Notes: generated by a model not told the origin, from the sequence alone. A DNA stretch of 64,000 bases from Arthrobacter hankyongi (GCF_022012395.1 NZ_JAKLTQ010000017.1:34779-98778); one strand, 5' to 3'. Positions 46,755 through 56,213 are shown, counted from the stretch's first letter. Numbers and translations are program-made.

Positions 46755-47288
46755 CTAGATTTCGTATTCGATGGGGTGGGGCCGGACGTAGCTGCCGCTG
46801 TGGTAGAGCAGCGGTGCTTTTTCGTCGCCGAGCGAACCGTCCACCACGTCCACCACGACGACGGCATTGTTCTCGAAGGACAGCCGGACCTCGATTCTGC
46901 CCACCAGGTAGGCGGGCACGTCCTTGAGCAGGGGCACGCCGCACGGGCCGGTTTCCCAGTGGTCGCCGCTGAACCGGTCCTTGGTCCGTGCGAAGCGCTC
47001 GGCCAGCTCCCGGTTCTCCAGCCCGAGCATGTGCACCCCCAGGTAGGTTGAATTGGCCACCGCCGGCCAGGACGAACTGGTCCGGGACATGTTGAAGGTG
47101 AACCGCGGCGGCTCCACGGACAGCGAGGCCACCGACGTCGCGGTGAATCCGTACGGCCTGCCGCCGTAGTTGACGGTCAGGATGGCCACACCGGCGGCGT
47201 GCCGTCGGAAGACCTCGCGGAAGGTTTGCGAAAAGGACTCCTCGACGGCGGCAGCCGGCTGGGGCAGGTTGTCAGGTCTGGCGTTCAC
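46755..47288 (-). CDS. Flavin reductase-like FMN-binding protein
   Basis: A 177-residue split-barrel flavoprotein of the flavin reductase family (two-component monooxygenase small subunit type). The FMN-binding segments are AGVAILTVNYGGRPYGFTATSV and SVEPPRFTFNMSRTSSSW, with a central GVHMLGLENRELAERFA. The natural electron acceptor or partner monooxygenase is not visible nearby, so function beyond NAD(P)H-dependent flavin reduction is open. The GTG start has GGGAGAG upstream. It is divergent from hisD. Confidence 0.82.
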   Translation of the reverse strand: MNARPDNLPQPAAAVEESFSQTFREVFRRHAAGVAILTVNYGGRPYGFTATSVASLSVEPPRFTFNMSRTSSSWPAVANSTYLGVHMLGLENRELAERFARTKDRFSGDHWETGPCGVPLLKDVPAYLVGRIEVRLSFENNAVVVVDVVDGSLGDEKAPLLYHSGSYVRPHPIEYEI

Positions 47289-47410
47289 AGGCTCTCCCGG
47301 TGGTTGGTCGGCGGGCGGTTGCCCGAGTCCTGTCCACCAGCCTATTCCGGCCGGGGGGCTGCGTGACCCATTCTGTTACCGGCTGTGGCGGCGGGCCCGG
47401 CGCGCGTCAG

Positions 47411-47416
47411 TAGAAT
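47411..47416 (+). promoter_or_regulatory. -10 element of hisD, leaderless
   Basis: TAGAAT ends exactly 7 bases before GTG 47423; the AAAGGGG between them is too close to the start to act as a ribosome site. No histidine attenuator leader is visible. Confidence 0.65.
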
Positions 47417-47422
47417 AAAGGG

Positions 47423-48784
47423 GTGAACGCTGACGCTGCTGCCGGGACCCGAGCCGAAAACCCAGTCGATTTCCCCACCCTGGACCTGCGCGGCCGGCAC
47501 CTTGGCCCGGCCGAGCTGAAGGCCGCCATGCCGCGGGCCGTCACCACCTTCGACGCGGCCACCGGCGCGGTCGAGGCGATCATCAAGGATGTGCGGACCC
47601 GGGGATTCGAGGCGCTGGGTGAACTGGCCGAGCGTTTCGACGGCGTGGCGCAGGATCATCCGCTGGTTCCCACACAGGCCCTCGACGAAGCGCTGGATTC
47701 GCTCGATCCGGCGGTGCGGGCAGGCTTGGAGGAATCGATCGCCCGTGCCCGGACCTTTGCCGAGGCCCAGCGGCCGGCCGACGCCGTCGTCGAAATCGCC
47801 TCCGGGGCGGTGGTCCGGCAGAAGTGGGTGCCGGTGTCGCGCGTGGGGCTGTACGTTCCGGGCGGGCTGGCCGTCTACCCGTCCTCGGTAGTGATGAATG
47901 TGGTCCCCGCGCAGGCGGCCGGCGTGGCGTCGCTCGCCCTGGCCTCGCCGCCGCAGAAGGAATACGGTGGACTGCCGCACCCGACCATCCTGGCCGCGGC
48001 CAAGCTGCTGGGCATCGACGAGGTCTACGCCATCGGCGGGGCCCAGGCGGTGGCCGCCTTCGCCTACGGCATTCCTGCCGGCGAGGCCGGTCCGGCGCTG
48101 GAGCCGGTGGATGTGGTGACCGGACCCGGAAACGTCTACGTGGCGACGGCCAAGCGGCTGGTCAAGTCGGTGGTCGGCATCGACGCCGAAGCCGGAACCA
48201 CCGAGATTGCCATCCTCGCCGATGATTCGGCGGTGCCCGCTTTTGTCGCGGCAGACCTGGTCAGCCAGGCCGAGCATGACCCGCATGCGGCCTCGGTCCT
48301 GATCACGCCGTCGGTCAAGCTGGCCGAGGCGGTCCGGGCGGAGCTCGCGCTGCAGGTGGCGGCCACGAAGCACGCGGACCGGGTCCGGCAGGCGCTTTCC
48401 GGACCGCAGTCCGGCGTGATCCTGGTCGACGACCTGGAACAGGGACTGCAGGTCTGCGACGCCTATGCCGCCGAGCACCTGGAGATCCACACCGAGGACG
48501 CCTCGGAACTGGCCGGGAGGATCCGCAACGCCGGTGCCATCTTCGTAGGGGACTACAGCCCGGTCAGCCTGGGCGACTACTGCGCCGGGTCCAACCACGT
48601 GCTGCCGACCAGCGGCACCGCCACCTTCGCCTCCGGGCTGAATGTGACGACCTTCCTGCGCGCCATCCAGGTCATCGAGTACGACCGCGAGGCGCTGCGG
48701 GAGGTCGGCGCGCACATCGTGGCCCTGTCCCGGGCCGAGGACCTGCCCGCGCACGGCGATGCAGTGTCCGTCCGGTTCAGCTAG
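47423..48784 (+). CDS. hisD: Histidinol dehydrogenase
   Basis: A 453-residue zinc enzyme that oxidises histidinol to histidine, the last two steps of the pathway. [59 protein letters not shown] and the [10 protein letters not shown] and [13 protein letters not shown] zinc and substrate segments are present. In many actinobacteria it opens a his operon; here nrdR follows instead, so it is a solitary his gene in this window. The start is fixed by a leaderless -10. Confidence 0.96.
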   Translation: MNADAAAGTRAENPVDFPTLDLRGRHLGPAELKAAMPRAVTTFDAATGAVEAIIKDVRTRGFEALGELAERFDGVAQDHPLVPTQALDEALDSLDPAVRAGLEESIARARTFAEAQRPADAVVEIASGAVVRQKWVPVSRVGLYVPGGLAVYPSSVVMNVVPAQAAGVASLALASPPQKEYGGLPHPTILAAAKLLGIDEVYAIGGAQAVAAFAYGIPAGEAGPALEPVDVVTGPGNVYVATAKRLVKSVVGIDAEAGTTEIAILADDSAVPAFVAADLVSQAEHDPHAASVLITPSVKLAEAVRAELALQVAATKHADRVRQALSGPQSGVILVDDLEQGLQVCDAYAAEHLEIHTEDASELAGRIRNAGAIFVGDYSPVSLGDYCAGSNHVLPTSGTATFASGLNVTTFLRAIQVIEYDREALREVGAHIVALSRAEDLPAHGDAVSVRFS

Positions 48785-48806
48785 GGATGCGGGCCCCGCT
48801 GCGCTA

Positions 48807-48845
48807 GTTACACGGTTGTAACCAGCGTGGACATATTCCTATGAT
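48807..48845 (+). promoter_or_regulatory. nrdR promoter with inverted repeat
   Basis: The -35 TTGTAA (48816-48821) and -10 TATGAT (48840-48845) are 18 bases apart, with a start near 48852. GTTACA-CGGT-TGTAAC (48807-48822) is a perfect 6-bp dyad covering the -35, a likely operator. It does not resemble the NrdR box. Confidence 0.55.
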
Positions 48846-48880
48846 GGTGCCGTAACCGGCGCCCACGAAGGAGGTGCGGC

Positions 48881-49381
48881 ATGTATTGTCCGTTCTGCCG
48901 CAACCCGGATTCGCGGGTGGTGGACAGCCGGGTCACCGAAGACGGCTCGGCGATCCGCCGCCGGCGCCAGTGCTCGGAATGCGGCCGGCGCTTCACCACG
49001 CTGGAAACCACGAGCCTGACGGTGATCAAGCGCTCCGGCGCGGGCGAGCCGTTCAGCCGCAGCAAGATCGTCAGCGGCGTGCGCAAGGCCTGCCAGGGCC
49101 GGCCGGTGTCCGACGACGACCTGGCCCTGCTGGCCCAGGAGGTCGAGGAGACCGTGCGGTCCAGCGGCGCGGCGGAGATCAACGCCCATGAGGTCGGGCT
49201 GGCTATCCTCGGGCCGCTGAAGAAGCTGGACCTGGTGGCCTACCTGCGCTTTGCCAGCGTCTACCAGGGGTTCGAATCGCTGGAGGATTTCGAGGCGGCG
49301 ATCGAACAGCTGCGCAGCGAAGCGGGGGCGGCTGCCGGGCGCGGCCCCACCGGCACCCAGCGCCCGTTGACCGCCAAGTAG
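48881..49381 (+). CDS. nrdR: Transcriptional repressor NrdR
   Basis: A 166-residue ATP/dATP-sensing repressor of ribonucleotide reductase genes. The zinc ribbon has C3, C6, C31 and C34 ([13 protein letters not shown] and [12 protein letters not shown]). The ATP-cone domain spans about 46-136 ([20 protein letters not shown], then [17 protein letters not shown]). The C-terminal tail is Gly/Ala-rich. The ATG follows a strong AAGGAGGTG. It stands alone downstream of hisD and convergent to ppgK. Its targets are not in the window. Confidence 0.96.
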   Translation: MYCPFCRNPDSRVVDSRVTEDGSAIRRRRQCSECGRRFTTLETTSLTVIKRSGAGEPFSRSKIVSGVRKACQGRPVSDDDLALLAQEVEETVRSSGAAEINAHEVGLAILGPLKKLDLVAYLRFASVYQGFESLEDFEAAIEQLRSEAGAAAGRGPTGTQRPLTAK

Positions 49382-49397
49382 CCGGGGCGCGGCCGGT

Positions 49398-50204
49398 TCA
49401 GTCCGGCTTGCCTTGGGTCAGGTTGGCCTGCAGCGCGGCACCGACGATGCCGGCGTTGTTCTTCAGCTCGGCCGGGACGATGGGCGTGCTGAGCTTGAGC
49501 TTGGGCAGGAAGTCCTCGCTCCGCTTGGAGATGCCTCCGCCGACGACGAACAGCATGGGGGAGAAGAGGAACTCCAAGTGCGAGAAGTAGCGCTGCAGCC
49601 GCTGCACGTACCCGTCCCAGTCCAGTCCCTCCCGCTCCCGGGCCGCCGCCGAAGCCCGGCTCTCGGCGTCGAACCCGTCCACTTCCAGGTGGCCGAGCTC
49701 CGCATTGGGCACCAGCTGGCCGTTGAAAATGAAGGCTGAGCCAATGCCGGTCCCCAGGGTGATGACCAGGACGGTGCCGTCCATGCCTTTGCCGGCCCCG
49801 TAGCGGACCTCGGCCAGTCCGGCGGCGTCGGCGTCGTTGATCATCTGCACCGGCCTGCCGAGTTTGCTGGTCAGCAACGTGTCCACGTCCGTGCCGATCC
49901 AGGACTTGTCCACATTCGCGGCCGAGTGCGCCACGCCGTGCCTGATGATGGCGGGGAAGGTCACCCCGACCGGGCTGTCCGGGGCCGGGGCGTCCGGCCG
50001 GGTGTCCAGTTCGGCCGCGATGAGCGCCACCACCTCTGCCACCGCCTGCGGGGTGGCGGGCCGGGGTGTGTCGATCCGGAAGCGTTCCGACGCCAGTTTG
50101 CCCTTGCGCAGGTCCACGACGCCGCCCTTGATACCGGTACCGCCGATATCGATGCCCAGGCCGTACCGCCCGATGACGCCGGCCGGTTTTTTCTTCTTGC
50201 CCAT
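49398..50204 (-). CDS. ppgK: Polyphosphate glucokinase
   Basis: A 268-residue ROK-fold enzyme that phosphorylates glucose with polyphosphate (and often ATP). [13 protein letters not shown] is the phosphate-binding motif. The segment TFPAIIRHG...[12 protein letters not shown] and the [14 protein letters not shown] and ELGHLEVDG motifs are diagnostic of PpgK rather than ATP-only glucokinase. It lacks the CxCGxxGC zinc motif of the glk at 8.9 kb. ATG 50204 has GGAGGGC upstream; a longer frame to 50249 lacks a ribosome site. The N-terminal GKKKKPAG is a basic tail. Confidence 0.93.
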   Translation of the reverse strand: MGKKKKPAGVIGRYGLGIDIGGTGIKGGVVDLRKGKLASERFRIDTPRPATPQAVAEVVALIAAELDTRPDAPAPDSPVGVTFPAIIRHGVAHSAANVDKSWIGTDVDTLLTSKLGRPVQMINDADAAGLAEVRYGAGKGMDGTVLVITLGTGIGSAFIFNGQLVPNAELGHLEVDGFDAESRASAAAREREGLDWDGYVQRLQRYFSHLEFLFSPMLFVVGGGISKRSEDFLPKLKLSTPIVPAELKNNAGIVGAALQANLTQGKPD

Positions 50205-50273
50205 GTGCCCTCCATTGGTGGTTCGACGGGCCGGTCTTCCCGGTCGCAAAGCTGCGTGCAGACTATCGGAGAA

Positions 50274-51152
50274 TCAGGGAAGCGTCAGGATCTCCGCCCC
50301 GGACTCGGTAACCACCAGCGTGTGCTCGAACTGGGCGGTGCGCTTGCGGTCCTTGGTGACCACCGTCCAGTCGTCGTCCCACATTTCCCACTCGACGGTG
50401 CCCAGGGTGAGCATCGGCTCGATGGTGAACACCATGCCGGGCTCGATTACCCGGCTGTAGGCCGGGGCGGCGTCGTAGTGCGGAATAATCAGGCCGGTGT
50501 GGAAGGCTTCGCCGACGCCGTGGCCGGTGAAGTCCCGCACCACGCCGTAGCCGAAGCGTTTGGCATAGGACTCGATGGCGCGGCCGATCACGTTGATTTC
50601 GCGCCCCGGGGCCACCGCCTTGATTGCCCGGTTCAGGGACTCCTGGGTCCGCTCCACCAGCAGCCGGGACTCCTCGTCCACCTCGCCGACCAGGAACGTA
50701 TAGTTGGTGTCTCCGTGGACGCCGTCAATGTAGGCGGTGATGTCGAGGTTGATGATGTCCCCGTCCTGGAGGACCGTCGTATCCGGAATGCCGTGGCAGA
50801 TGACCTCATTGACCGAACTGCATAGCGACTTCGGGAAGCCGCGGTAGCCCAGCGTGGAGGGATAGGCGTTATGCGCAATCAGGAATTCGTGCCCGATCCG
50901 GTCCAGTTCATCCGTGGTCACACCGGGCCGGATATGCCTGCCGACCTCGACGATCGCCTGCGCCGCGATGCGCCCGGCGGTACGGATCTTCGCGATGGTC
51001 TCCGGGTCCTTGACCTCGGAGCCGGTGAACTTAGCCGGTGCGGGCTTCCAGGCGTACTCGGGGCGGGGGATCGACGCCGGAACGGGCAGGACGGGTGAGA
51101 CGGTTCCCTGGGTCAGCGAGCCCAGAGGTGCTGTTGTTGCGATGTGGGGCAT
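50274..51152 (-). CDS. map: Type I methionine aminopeptidase
   Basis: A 292-residue metallopeptidase removing initiator methionine. Metal ligands lie in [19 protein letters not shown] (two Asp), GHGVGEAFH (His), TIEPM (Glu) and QFEHTLVV (Glu). A 40-residue N-terminal extension rich in Pro ([16 protein letters not shown]) precedes the catalytic domain, like the type Ic enzymes of mycobacteria, where it contacts the ribosome. ATG 51152 is preceded not by a ribosome site but by TAAGAT, so it is probably leaderless. It is divergent from a 54-residue conserved protein. Confidence 0.94.
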   Translation of the reverse strand: MPHIATTAPLGSLTQGTVSPVLPVPASIPRPEYAWKPAPAKFTGSEVKDPETIAKIRTAGRIAAQAIVEVGRHIRPGVTTDELDRIGHEFLIAHNAYPSTLGYRGFPKSLCSSVNEVICHGIPDTTVLQDGDIINLDITAYIDGVHGDTNYTFLVGEVDEESRLLVERTQESLNRAIKAVAPGREINVIGRAIESYAKRFGYGVVRDFTGHGVGEAFHTGLIIPHYDAAPAYSRVIEPGMVFTIEPMLTLGTVEWEMWDDDWTVVTKDRKRTAQFEHTLVVTESGAEILTLP

Positions 51153-51159
51153 ACCATCG

Positions 51160-51165
51160 ATCTTA
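51160..51165 (-). promoter_or_regulatory. -10 element of map, leaderless
   Basis: On the minus strand TAAGAT ends 8 bases before ATG 51152 (one base further than the usual spacing), with no Shine-Dalgarno. Confidence 0.5.
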
Positions 51166-51249
51166 TCGGTGCTGGGCCGCCGCCGCGCCGGGCCGCGGCC
51201 AACGACCGGATCCAGGACCTGCAGTTCACAACCGAAGAGGAGCGCTCCA

Positions 51250-51414
51250 ATGGCCAATTACTGGTTCAACGTCGTGACCCACCAGGTCGAAGAAGGCCCG
51301 CAGTCGGACTGGACGCAGTTGATCGGTCCCTATGAGACGCGCGAAGAGGCTGAAAAGGCGCTGGAAAAGGTCAGGGAACGTAACGAGGCCTGGGACGCCG
51401 AGGACGGGGACTAG
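51250..51414 (+). CDS. Small conserved SPOR-like actinobacterial protein
   Basis: A 54-residue protein starting [20 protein letters not shown]. It has one aromatic N-terminal strand, a [20 protein letters not shown] helix and an acidic tail, resembling a minimal SPOR-like fold. It is very well preserved in Arthrobacter-type genomes by my recollection. Function is unknown. ATG 51250 has GAGGAGC upstream. It is divergent from map. Its TAG stop shares the palindrome CTAG with the stop of the convergent membrane-protein gene. Confidence 0.75.
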   Translation: MANYWFNVVTHQVEEGPQSDWTQLIGPYETREEAEKALEKVRERNEAWDAEDGD

Positions 51415-52811
51415 GGGCCGGCCCCGGGGCCCGGTTCCACTGGGATTCCTTCGGACGTCAGCTGCCTTTCGACGACTCCGGGTCGCGCCAGCAGTTCGAC
51501 TACGACCAGCAGCACCACCGCGCTGGCCGCGATCGAGATCACCACGGCCGCGCTGGGGTACTGCCAGAAGACCAGCAGCAGTGCAGCAATGCCGACGATG
51601 ACGCCTTCCAGGATCCTCCGGTACCGGGCGAGCCAGCGCTGCCAGGGCCTGGCCGGCCCGGGGCTGACCTTTCCGGTCACGTAGTCCGCGCCGCGGGTGA
51701 ATCCCCGCCGGACCATTCTGGCCGCGCTGGACGGCCCGCTCAGGAAGGCGGCCAGGGCGACCACCAGGCCGAGCACGAACACCATGCGAAGGGCGGTCCG
51801 CAGCGGCACCAGCAGCGCATCGATCAGCGTCTGCGCGGCACCCGGCGAGACCGCGTCGGGGGGAATCTGGCCCAGATAATAGCTGCGGGCAATGAGCAAC
51901 CCCAGCGCCAGCAGGATCATGGCAATGCTGAGGCTCAAGCCCGCGAACATCAGTGCCCGGCGCCGGCTGCCGGGCGGGGCGGCGAATACCGCTCCGGCGG
52001 CGCAGGCCAAGGTCAGCCACGGCAGCACCGCTGCAAGCTTCTCCAGCGCGCCGACGGCACGCTGCACCCGGATCAGGTCCGGGGACTGGAAGATGGTGAT
52101 CTGCGCGTCGGTCGATGGAATCTGCGCGGCGAATCCGACGCCTCTCTGGACCAGGGCCTGCTTGACCCGGTCGATGATGGCGGCGGTGGAGATCTGCACG
52201 GCGCCGGACGGGTTGACACTCACAGCACCGCTTGTTTCCCCGGTCGCCACGGCGACCATGGCCTGGTGGGCGCGGCGGTTGGCCTGGATCCACAGGTCGT
52301 TGAACTGGTCGGTCATCACCAGCCGGGAAACCGTGTCATGGATCAGCGACGTAGCCTGGTCCGCGATCACGGGCGCCAGGCCGGTGACCAGCGGGGCAAC
52401 TCTCGGCGTCGACTGGGTGATGGCGGTCAGGGCCTGCCGGGTGATGCCTTCGATGTTGACCCTGGAGGTGATCTGCCGGGTCACCTGGTCGGTGATTTCC
52501 GCCTGGATAGTCGGATTCTTTGCCAACGGTGCCACGGTGGCCACATAGTGGTCGGTATCCAGCAGTTCGCTGCGCAGGTAGTTCGCGGTGACCGAGGCGA
52601 GGGCCAGCACGGCGGTGAGGACCAGCAGGATGACCGAGGCGGTCCAGCGCCATGCCCGCCGGCCCGGCCTGCCGCCCTGCGGAGCACGGCCCGCAGCCTC
52701 CATCTGCCGGCCTCTCAGCTCCGCGTTTTCCCGGCGCAGGGCCTCCAGTTCTGCACGTTCGGTGGCACCGAGGGGCTGATCAACATCGAATGGTTGGTTA
52801 GCGTTGTCCAT
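51411..52811 (-). CDS. Multi-pass membrane protein of unknown function
   Basis: A 466-residue protein. Residues 1-40 include a Glu/Arg-rich helix (ERAELEALRRENAELRGR) likely to form a coiled coil. A membrane helix (about 56-78) leads to an extracytoplasmic domain of about 190 residues with many Ile/Thr/Gln (ITDQVTRQITSRVNIEGITRQ region). Further membrane helices follow at about 258-275, 288-310, 335-358 and a pair at 400-440. The pattern is common in actinobacterial proteins of unknown function. ATG 52811 is chosen for GGGAA upstream, but starts up to 30 codons earlier are possible. It overlaps the convergent small gene by 4 bases. Confidence 0.65.
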   Translation of the reverse strand: MDNANQPFDVDQPLGATERAELEALRRENAELRGRQMEAAGRAPQGGRPGRRAWRWTASVILLVLTAVLALASVTANYLRSELLDTDHYVATVAPLAKNPTIQAEITDQVTRQITSRVNIEGITRQALTAITQSTPRVAPLVTGLAPVIADQATSLIHDTVSRLVMTDQFNDLWIQANRRAHQAMVAVATGETSGAVSVNPSGAVQISTAAIIDRVKQALVQRGVGFAAQIPSTDAQITIFQSPDLIRVQRAVGALEKLAAVLPWLTLACAAGAVFAAPPGSRRRALMFAGLSLSIAMILLALGLLIARSYYLGQIPPDAVSPGAAQTLIDALLVPLRTALRMVFVLGLVVALAAFLSGPSSAARMVRRGFTRGADYVTGKVSPGPARPWQRWLARYRRILEGVIVGIAALLLVFWQYPSAAVVISIAASAVVLLVVVELLARPGVVERQLTSEGIPVEPGPGAGP

Positions 52812-52976
52812 GGCGGTTTCCCATCCAGTCATCGTCCATGTGCCCGGCGGCGGGTGAAGCCGGGCAGCCTGCTGCCGACTCCTACCATCAGTGAAGCGCA
52901 CGGGACGGCTCCCATAATCACCCGTCGGGGATGAAACGGCCAGGGATGAAACCGTCAGGGGGCGGGCCCGACGGCC

Positions 52977-53696
52977 TCAGTGCCCGCCCAGGATCTCGAC
53001 CAGCGCGTACGAAAGGCCGAAGCCGACGGCGATCGCGATGCCGGTCGCGGCGCCGGCGTCTTTGAGTCCTTCGGGCACCATGCGCACCGTGACGTTGGTC
53101 AGGACCCCGCCGCCGGCGAAAGCCAGGACGAAGGCAACAATCTCGGGTGGAGCGGACCTGAGCAGCACCATGAAGATGGCCACGGACACGCCGCACAGCA
53201 ACATCATGGCCAGCCAGCCGACCATCACGCGGCGGGTGGACAGACCTGACTGCCGCAACGGTCCGGTGTCGGCCATGGCCTCGGGAACACCGCAGAGGAA
53301 GACCGCCGCCAGCATGGCGGCAGTGATGCCGTAGCCGACGAGCAAGGCACCGGTGATGACGATGGATTCGGCGACCGCGGACAGGCCGATGACGAGGTAA
53401 CTGGGCTCATGGAGCGGAGGGGCGGACAGCCGCCGGCCACGGACGGCACCGATGACCACCCACGCCGTCGCGGCCGCCCCGCCGACCAGTCCCACCCCGA
53501 CATAGCCGCTGCCGCCGGCCAACCGGCCGGCCTCGCCGACGAGTTTGTAGGCGACGGCGGACAACAGTGCGCCGGCTCCAAGTCCGGTCAGGGCACCGAG
53601 CAGCACGCTGCTGCCGACACGCCACCGCAGGGCGAGCAGCCCGCCCAGCACGTACGAGGAGCCGGCGAGCAGACCCCAGCCAAATGCCAACAGCAT
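52977..53696 (-). CDS. ZIP-like membrane permease lacking metal-site histidines
   Basis: A 239-residue protein with about seven or eight membrane helices and Gly-rich turns. SAVAESIVITGALL and FLCGVPEAMADTGPLR sit where ZIP metal transporters have HNxxEG and HExPHE, and MVPEGLKDAGAATG is also ZIP-like, but the histidines are absent. It is therefore placed near the ZIP family with an uncertain substrate. ATG 53696 has AAAGGGAC upstream, making it preferable to a GTG eight codons earlier. It lies between the unknown membrane gene and panB on the same strand. The 165 bases after it show no hairpin. Confidence 0.55.
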   Translation of the reverse strand: MLLAFGWGLLAGSSYVLGGLLALRWRVGSSVLLGALTGLGAGALLSAVAYKLVGEAGRLAGGSGYVGVGLVGGAAATAWVVIGAVRGRRLSAPPLHEPSYLVIGLSAVAESIVITGALLVGYGITAAMLAAVFLCGVPEAMADTGPLRQSGLSTRRVMVGWLAMMLLCGVSVAIFMVLLRSAPPEIVAFVLAFAGGGVLTNVTVRMVPEGLKDAGAATGIAIAVGFGLSYALVEILGGH

Positions 53697-53808
53697 CGGC
53701 GTCCCTTTCGGCTCAGGCACTGAAGTACCAACGCCTAGGCATCATCCCCGAATTGCCGGGACGATGGCAAGGGCTGCACGGCAGGCTGCCGCGGCCGGTA
53801 GGCGCCGG

Positions 53809-54645
53809 CTAGAAGGAATGCTCCGGAGCCGGGAACGCACCCGAACGCACGTCGTCGGCATAGGCCTCCGCGGCCCGGGCCAGTTCGGTGCGCAGGTCCG
53901 CGTACTGCTTGACGAACCTGGCCATCCTGCCCCCGCGCAGCCCGGCCATGTCCTGCCATACCAGCACCTGTCCGGTAGTCGCATTGCCGGCGCCGATACC
54001 GATGGTGGGCACGCGCACCGCCTTGTCCACCGCCGACGCCGCAGCGGCGGGCACCATTTCCATCAGCACCGCGAAGGCACCGGCGCTTTCCAGCGCCACG
54101 GCATCCTCGACCAGCCGCAGGCTGTCGTCGCCCCGGCCCTGCACCCGGTAGCCGCCCAGGGCGTGTTCGCTCTGCGGTGTGAAGCCGATATGGGCCATGA
54201 CCGGGATGCCGGCCTGCACCATGGCCCGGACATGGTCCGCGTAGAAGGCGCCGCCCTCCATCTTGACCGCATGGGCGCCTGCCTCCTTCATCAGGCGGAC
54301 CGAGGATTCGATCGCCAGCGCGGGGGAGGCCTCGTAGCTGCCGAAGGGCAGGTCGACGACGACGAGCGCGCGGCGGGTGCTGCGCGCTACCGCACGGCAG
54401 AGCGGGATCATTTCATCCATCGTCACCGGCAGCGAGCTCTCGTTGCCGTAGACATTGTTGGACGCGGAGTCACCGACCAGCAGCACCTCGATGCCTGCCT
54501 CGTCGAAGATCTGCGCGGCGTACTGTTCATAGGCCGTCAGCATGGCAAAACGCGTTCCGCTGTCCTTGAACTGCTGCAGGTGGTGGGTGCGGATCCGGGC
54601 GGCGGCCTGCGGCGCCGGCGTCCCGGCGGTGGAAGTATGTGGCAT
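53809..54645 (-). CDS. panB: 3-methyl-2-oxobutanoate hydroxymethyltransferase
   Basis: A 278-residue TIM-barrel enzyme that makes ketopantoate, the first committed step to pantothenate and coenzyme A. Metal and substrate segments are LLVGDSASNNVYG, VVVDLPFGSYE, VKMEGGAFYADHV, AHIGFTPQS and TIGIGAGNATTGQVLVWQDM. The length is typical. No panC or panD is in the window. ATG 54645 is set by a leaderless -10. It is divergent from glnA2; panB near glnA2/glnE is also seen in M. tuberculosis. Confidence 0.95.
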   Translation of the reverse strand: MPHTSTAGTPAPQAAARIRTHHLQQFKDSGTRFAMLTAYEQYAAQIFDEAGIEVLLVGDSASNNVYGNESSLPVTMDEMIPLCRAVARSTRRALVVVDLPFGSYEASPALAIESSVRLMKEAGAHAVKMEGGAFYADHVRAMVQAGIPVMAHIGFTPQSEHALGGYRVQGRGDDSLRLVEDAVALESAGAFAVLMEMVPAAAASAVDKAVRVPTIGIGAGNATTGQVLVWQDMAGLRGGRMARFVKQYADLRTELARAAEAYADDVRSGAFPAPEHSF

Positions 54646-54651
54646 GGGACG

Positions 54652-54657
54652 AGCCTA
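54652..54657 (-). promoter_or_regulatory. -10 element of panB, leaderless
   Basis: On the minus strand TAGGCT ends exactly 7 bases before ATG 54645. No Shine-Dalgarno lies between them. Confidence 0.6.
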
Positions 54658-54866
54658 AACCCGCGGCGGCGGCTTCCTCCAACCGGCTGCCGGTCATGAC
54701 ATACGCCGCGTGGCCGCGCGGCGTGCGCGGATATCGGCGTCGGCCATTAGGCTGGGAGTAACAATACTGTTCCCAGGCCCCTGACCGTGCCCGGCGGCAG
54801 CGCCCAGTTCATGGATACTGCCCGCCCGGTGCCCCGGCAGCAGTGGCCGTATCCGGAAGGTGGCAT

Positions 54867-56207
54867 ATGGACCGTCAGCAGGAGTTCGTGCTCCGTACCA
54901 TCGAAGAGCGCGACGTGCATTTCGTCCGGCTGTGGTTCACCGACGTGTTGGGGTCGCTGAAGTCCGTAGCACTGGCCCCGGCCGAGGTCGAAGGCGCGTT
55001 CGAGGAGGGGCTGGGCTTCGACGGGTCCTCGATCGAAGGTCTGGCGCGTGTCTTCGAGTCCGACATGCTGGTGCAGCCCGATCCGTCCACCTTCCAGATC
55101 CTGCCGTGGCGCGGGGAGCGGGAGCAGACCTCGCGGATGTTCTGCGACGTGCTGACTCCGGACGGTGAACCCGCGGCGGCCGACCCGCGCAACGTCCTCA
55201 AGCGCACGCTCGCCAAGGCCACCGAAATGGGCTTCACCTGCTACACGCATCCGGAAATCGAGTTCTACCTGCTTGAATCCCAGCAGCTTGGCCCGGACGG
55301 GGTGCCGGTGCCGGTCGACGGCGCCGGCTATTTCGACCACGTCCCCGGCGGCGTCGCCCAGGACTTCCGCCGGATGGCGGTGACAATGCTCGAATCGGTC
55401 GGCATCTCCGTGGAGTTCAGCCACCACGAGGCGGGCCCGGGGCAGAATGAAATCGACCTGCGCTACGCGGATGCCCTGCAGACGGCCGACAACATCATGA
55501 CCTTCCGCACCGTGATCAAGGAAGTGGCACTGATGCAGGGCATCTACGCCACCTTCATGCCCAAGCCCTTCTCCGAGCATCCCGGCTCCGGCATGCACAC
55601 CCACTTCTCGCTGTTCGAAGGAGATTCCAACGCGTTCTTCGAGGCCGGCGCCGAGTTCCAGTTGTCCAAGACGGCCCGCCAGTTCATTGCCGGCATCCTG
55701 CGCCACGCGCCCGAGTTCACCGCGGTGACCAACCAGTTCGTGAATTCCTACAAGCGGCTCTGGGGCGGCGGCGAAGCGCCGAGCTTTGTCTCCTGGGGCC
55801 ACAACAACCGCTCGGCGCTGGTCCGGGTCCCGCTGTACAAGCCGGGCAAGGGACAGTCCTCGCGCATCGAGTACCGCGGCATCGACTCAGCCGCCAACCC
55901 GTACCTGGCCTACGCCGTGCTGCTTGGCGCAGGTTTGAAGGGCATCGAGGAAGGCTACGACCTGCCGGCCGGGGCCGACGACGACGTCTGGAGCCTCAGC
56001 GGCGCCGAGCGCCGCGCGCTCGGCCTGGATCCGCTGCCGTCCAGCCTGCATGACGCGGTGGAAAAGATGGAGGAGTCCGACCTCGTGGCAGGCATCCTTG
56101 GCGAGCAGGTCTTCGAAATCTTCCTGCGCAACAAGCGCGCGGAATGGAACGACTACCGCCTGCAGGTCACGCCGCACGAACTGAAGCGGAATATCGGAAT
56201 CCTGTAG
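54867..56207 (+). CDS. glnA2: Glutamine synthetase GlnA2-type
   Basis: A 446-residue type I glutamine synthetase homolog. FDGSSIEGLARVFESDM, PEIEFYLL, HHEAGPGQNEIDLRYADAL (metal ligands), GMHTHFSLF, NSYKRLW and RIEYRGIDSAANPYLAYAV are conserved. The segment at the usual adenylylation site reads EEGYDLPAGADDD. The length equals that of mycobacterial GlnA2. Its role may be secondary glutamine synthesis or related ligation. ATG 54867 has GGAAGG upstream. The gene starts six bases before glnE, so the two are one operon. Confidence 0.93.
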   Translation: MDRQQEFVLRTIEERDVHFVRLWFTDVLGSLKSVALAPAEVEGAFEEGLGFDGSSIEGLARVFESDMLVQPDPSTFQILPWRGEREQTSRMFCDVLTPDGEPAAADPRNVLKRTLAKATEMGFTCYTHPEIEFYLLESQQLGPDGVPVPVDGAGYFDHVPGGVAQDFRRMAVTMLESVGISVEFSHHEAGPGQNEIDLRYADALQTADNIMTFRTVIKEVALMQGIYATFMPKPFSEHPGSGMHTHFSLFEGDSNAFFEAGAEFQLSKTARQFIAGILRHAPEFTAVTNQFVNSYKRLWGGGEAPSFVSWGHNNRSALVRVPLYKPGKGQSSRIEYRGIDSAANPYLAYAVLLGAGLKGIEEGYDLPAGADDDVWSLSGAERRALGLDPLPSSLHDAVEKMEESDLVAGILGEQVFEIFLRNKRAEWNDYRLQVTPHELKRNIGIL

Positions 56208-56213
56208 GCCGCG

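Noticed and set aside
54758..54773. GTAAC-n6-GTTCC upstream of glnA2 as a GlnR box
   Set aside because: Only one half-site matches; the second differs at several positions and no further half-sites follow in phase. Small dyads (AACA-ATAC-TGTT) remain unexplained.
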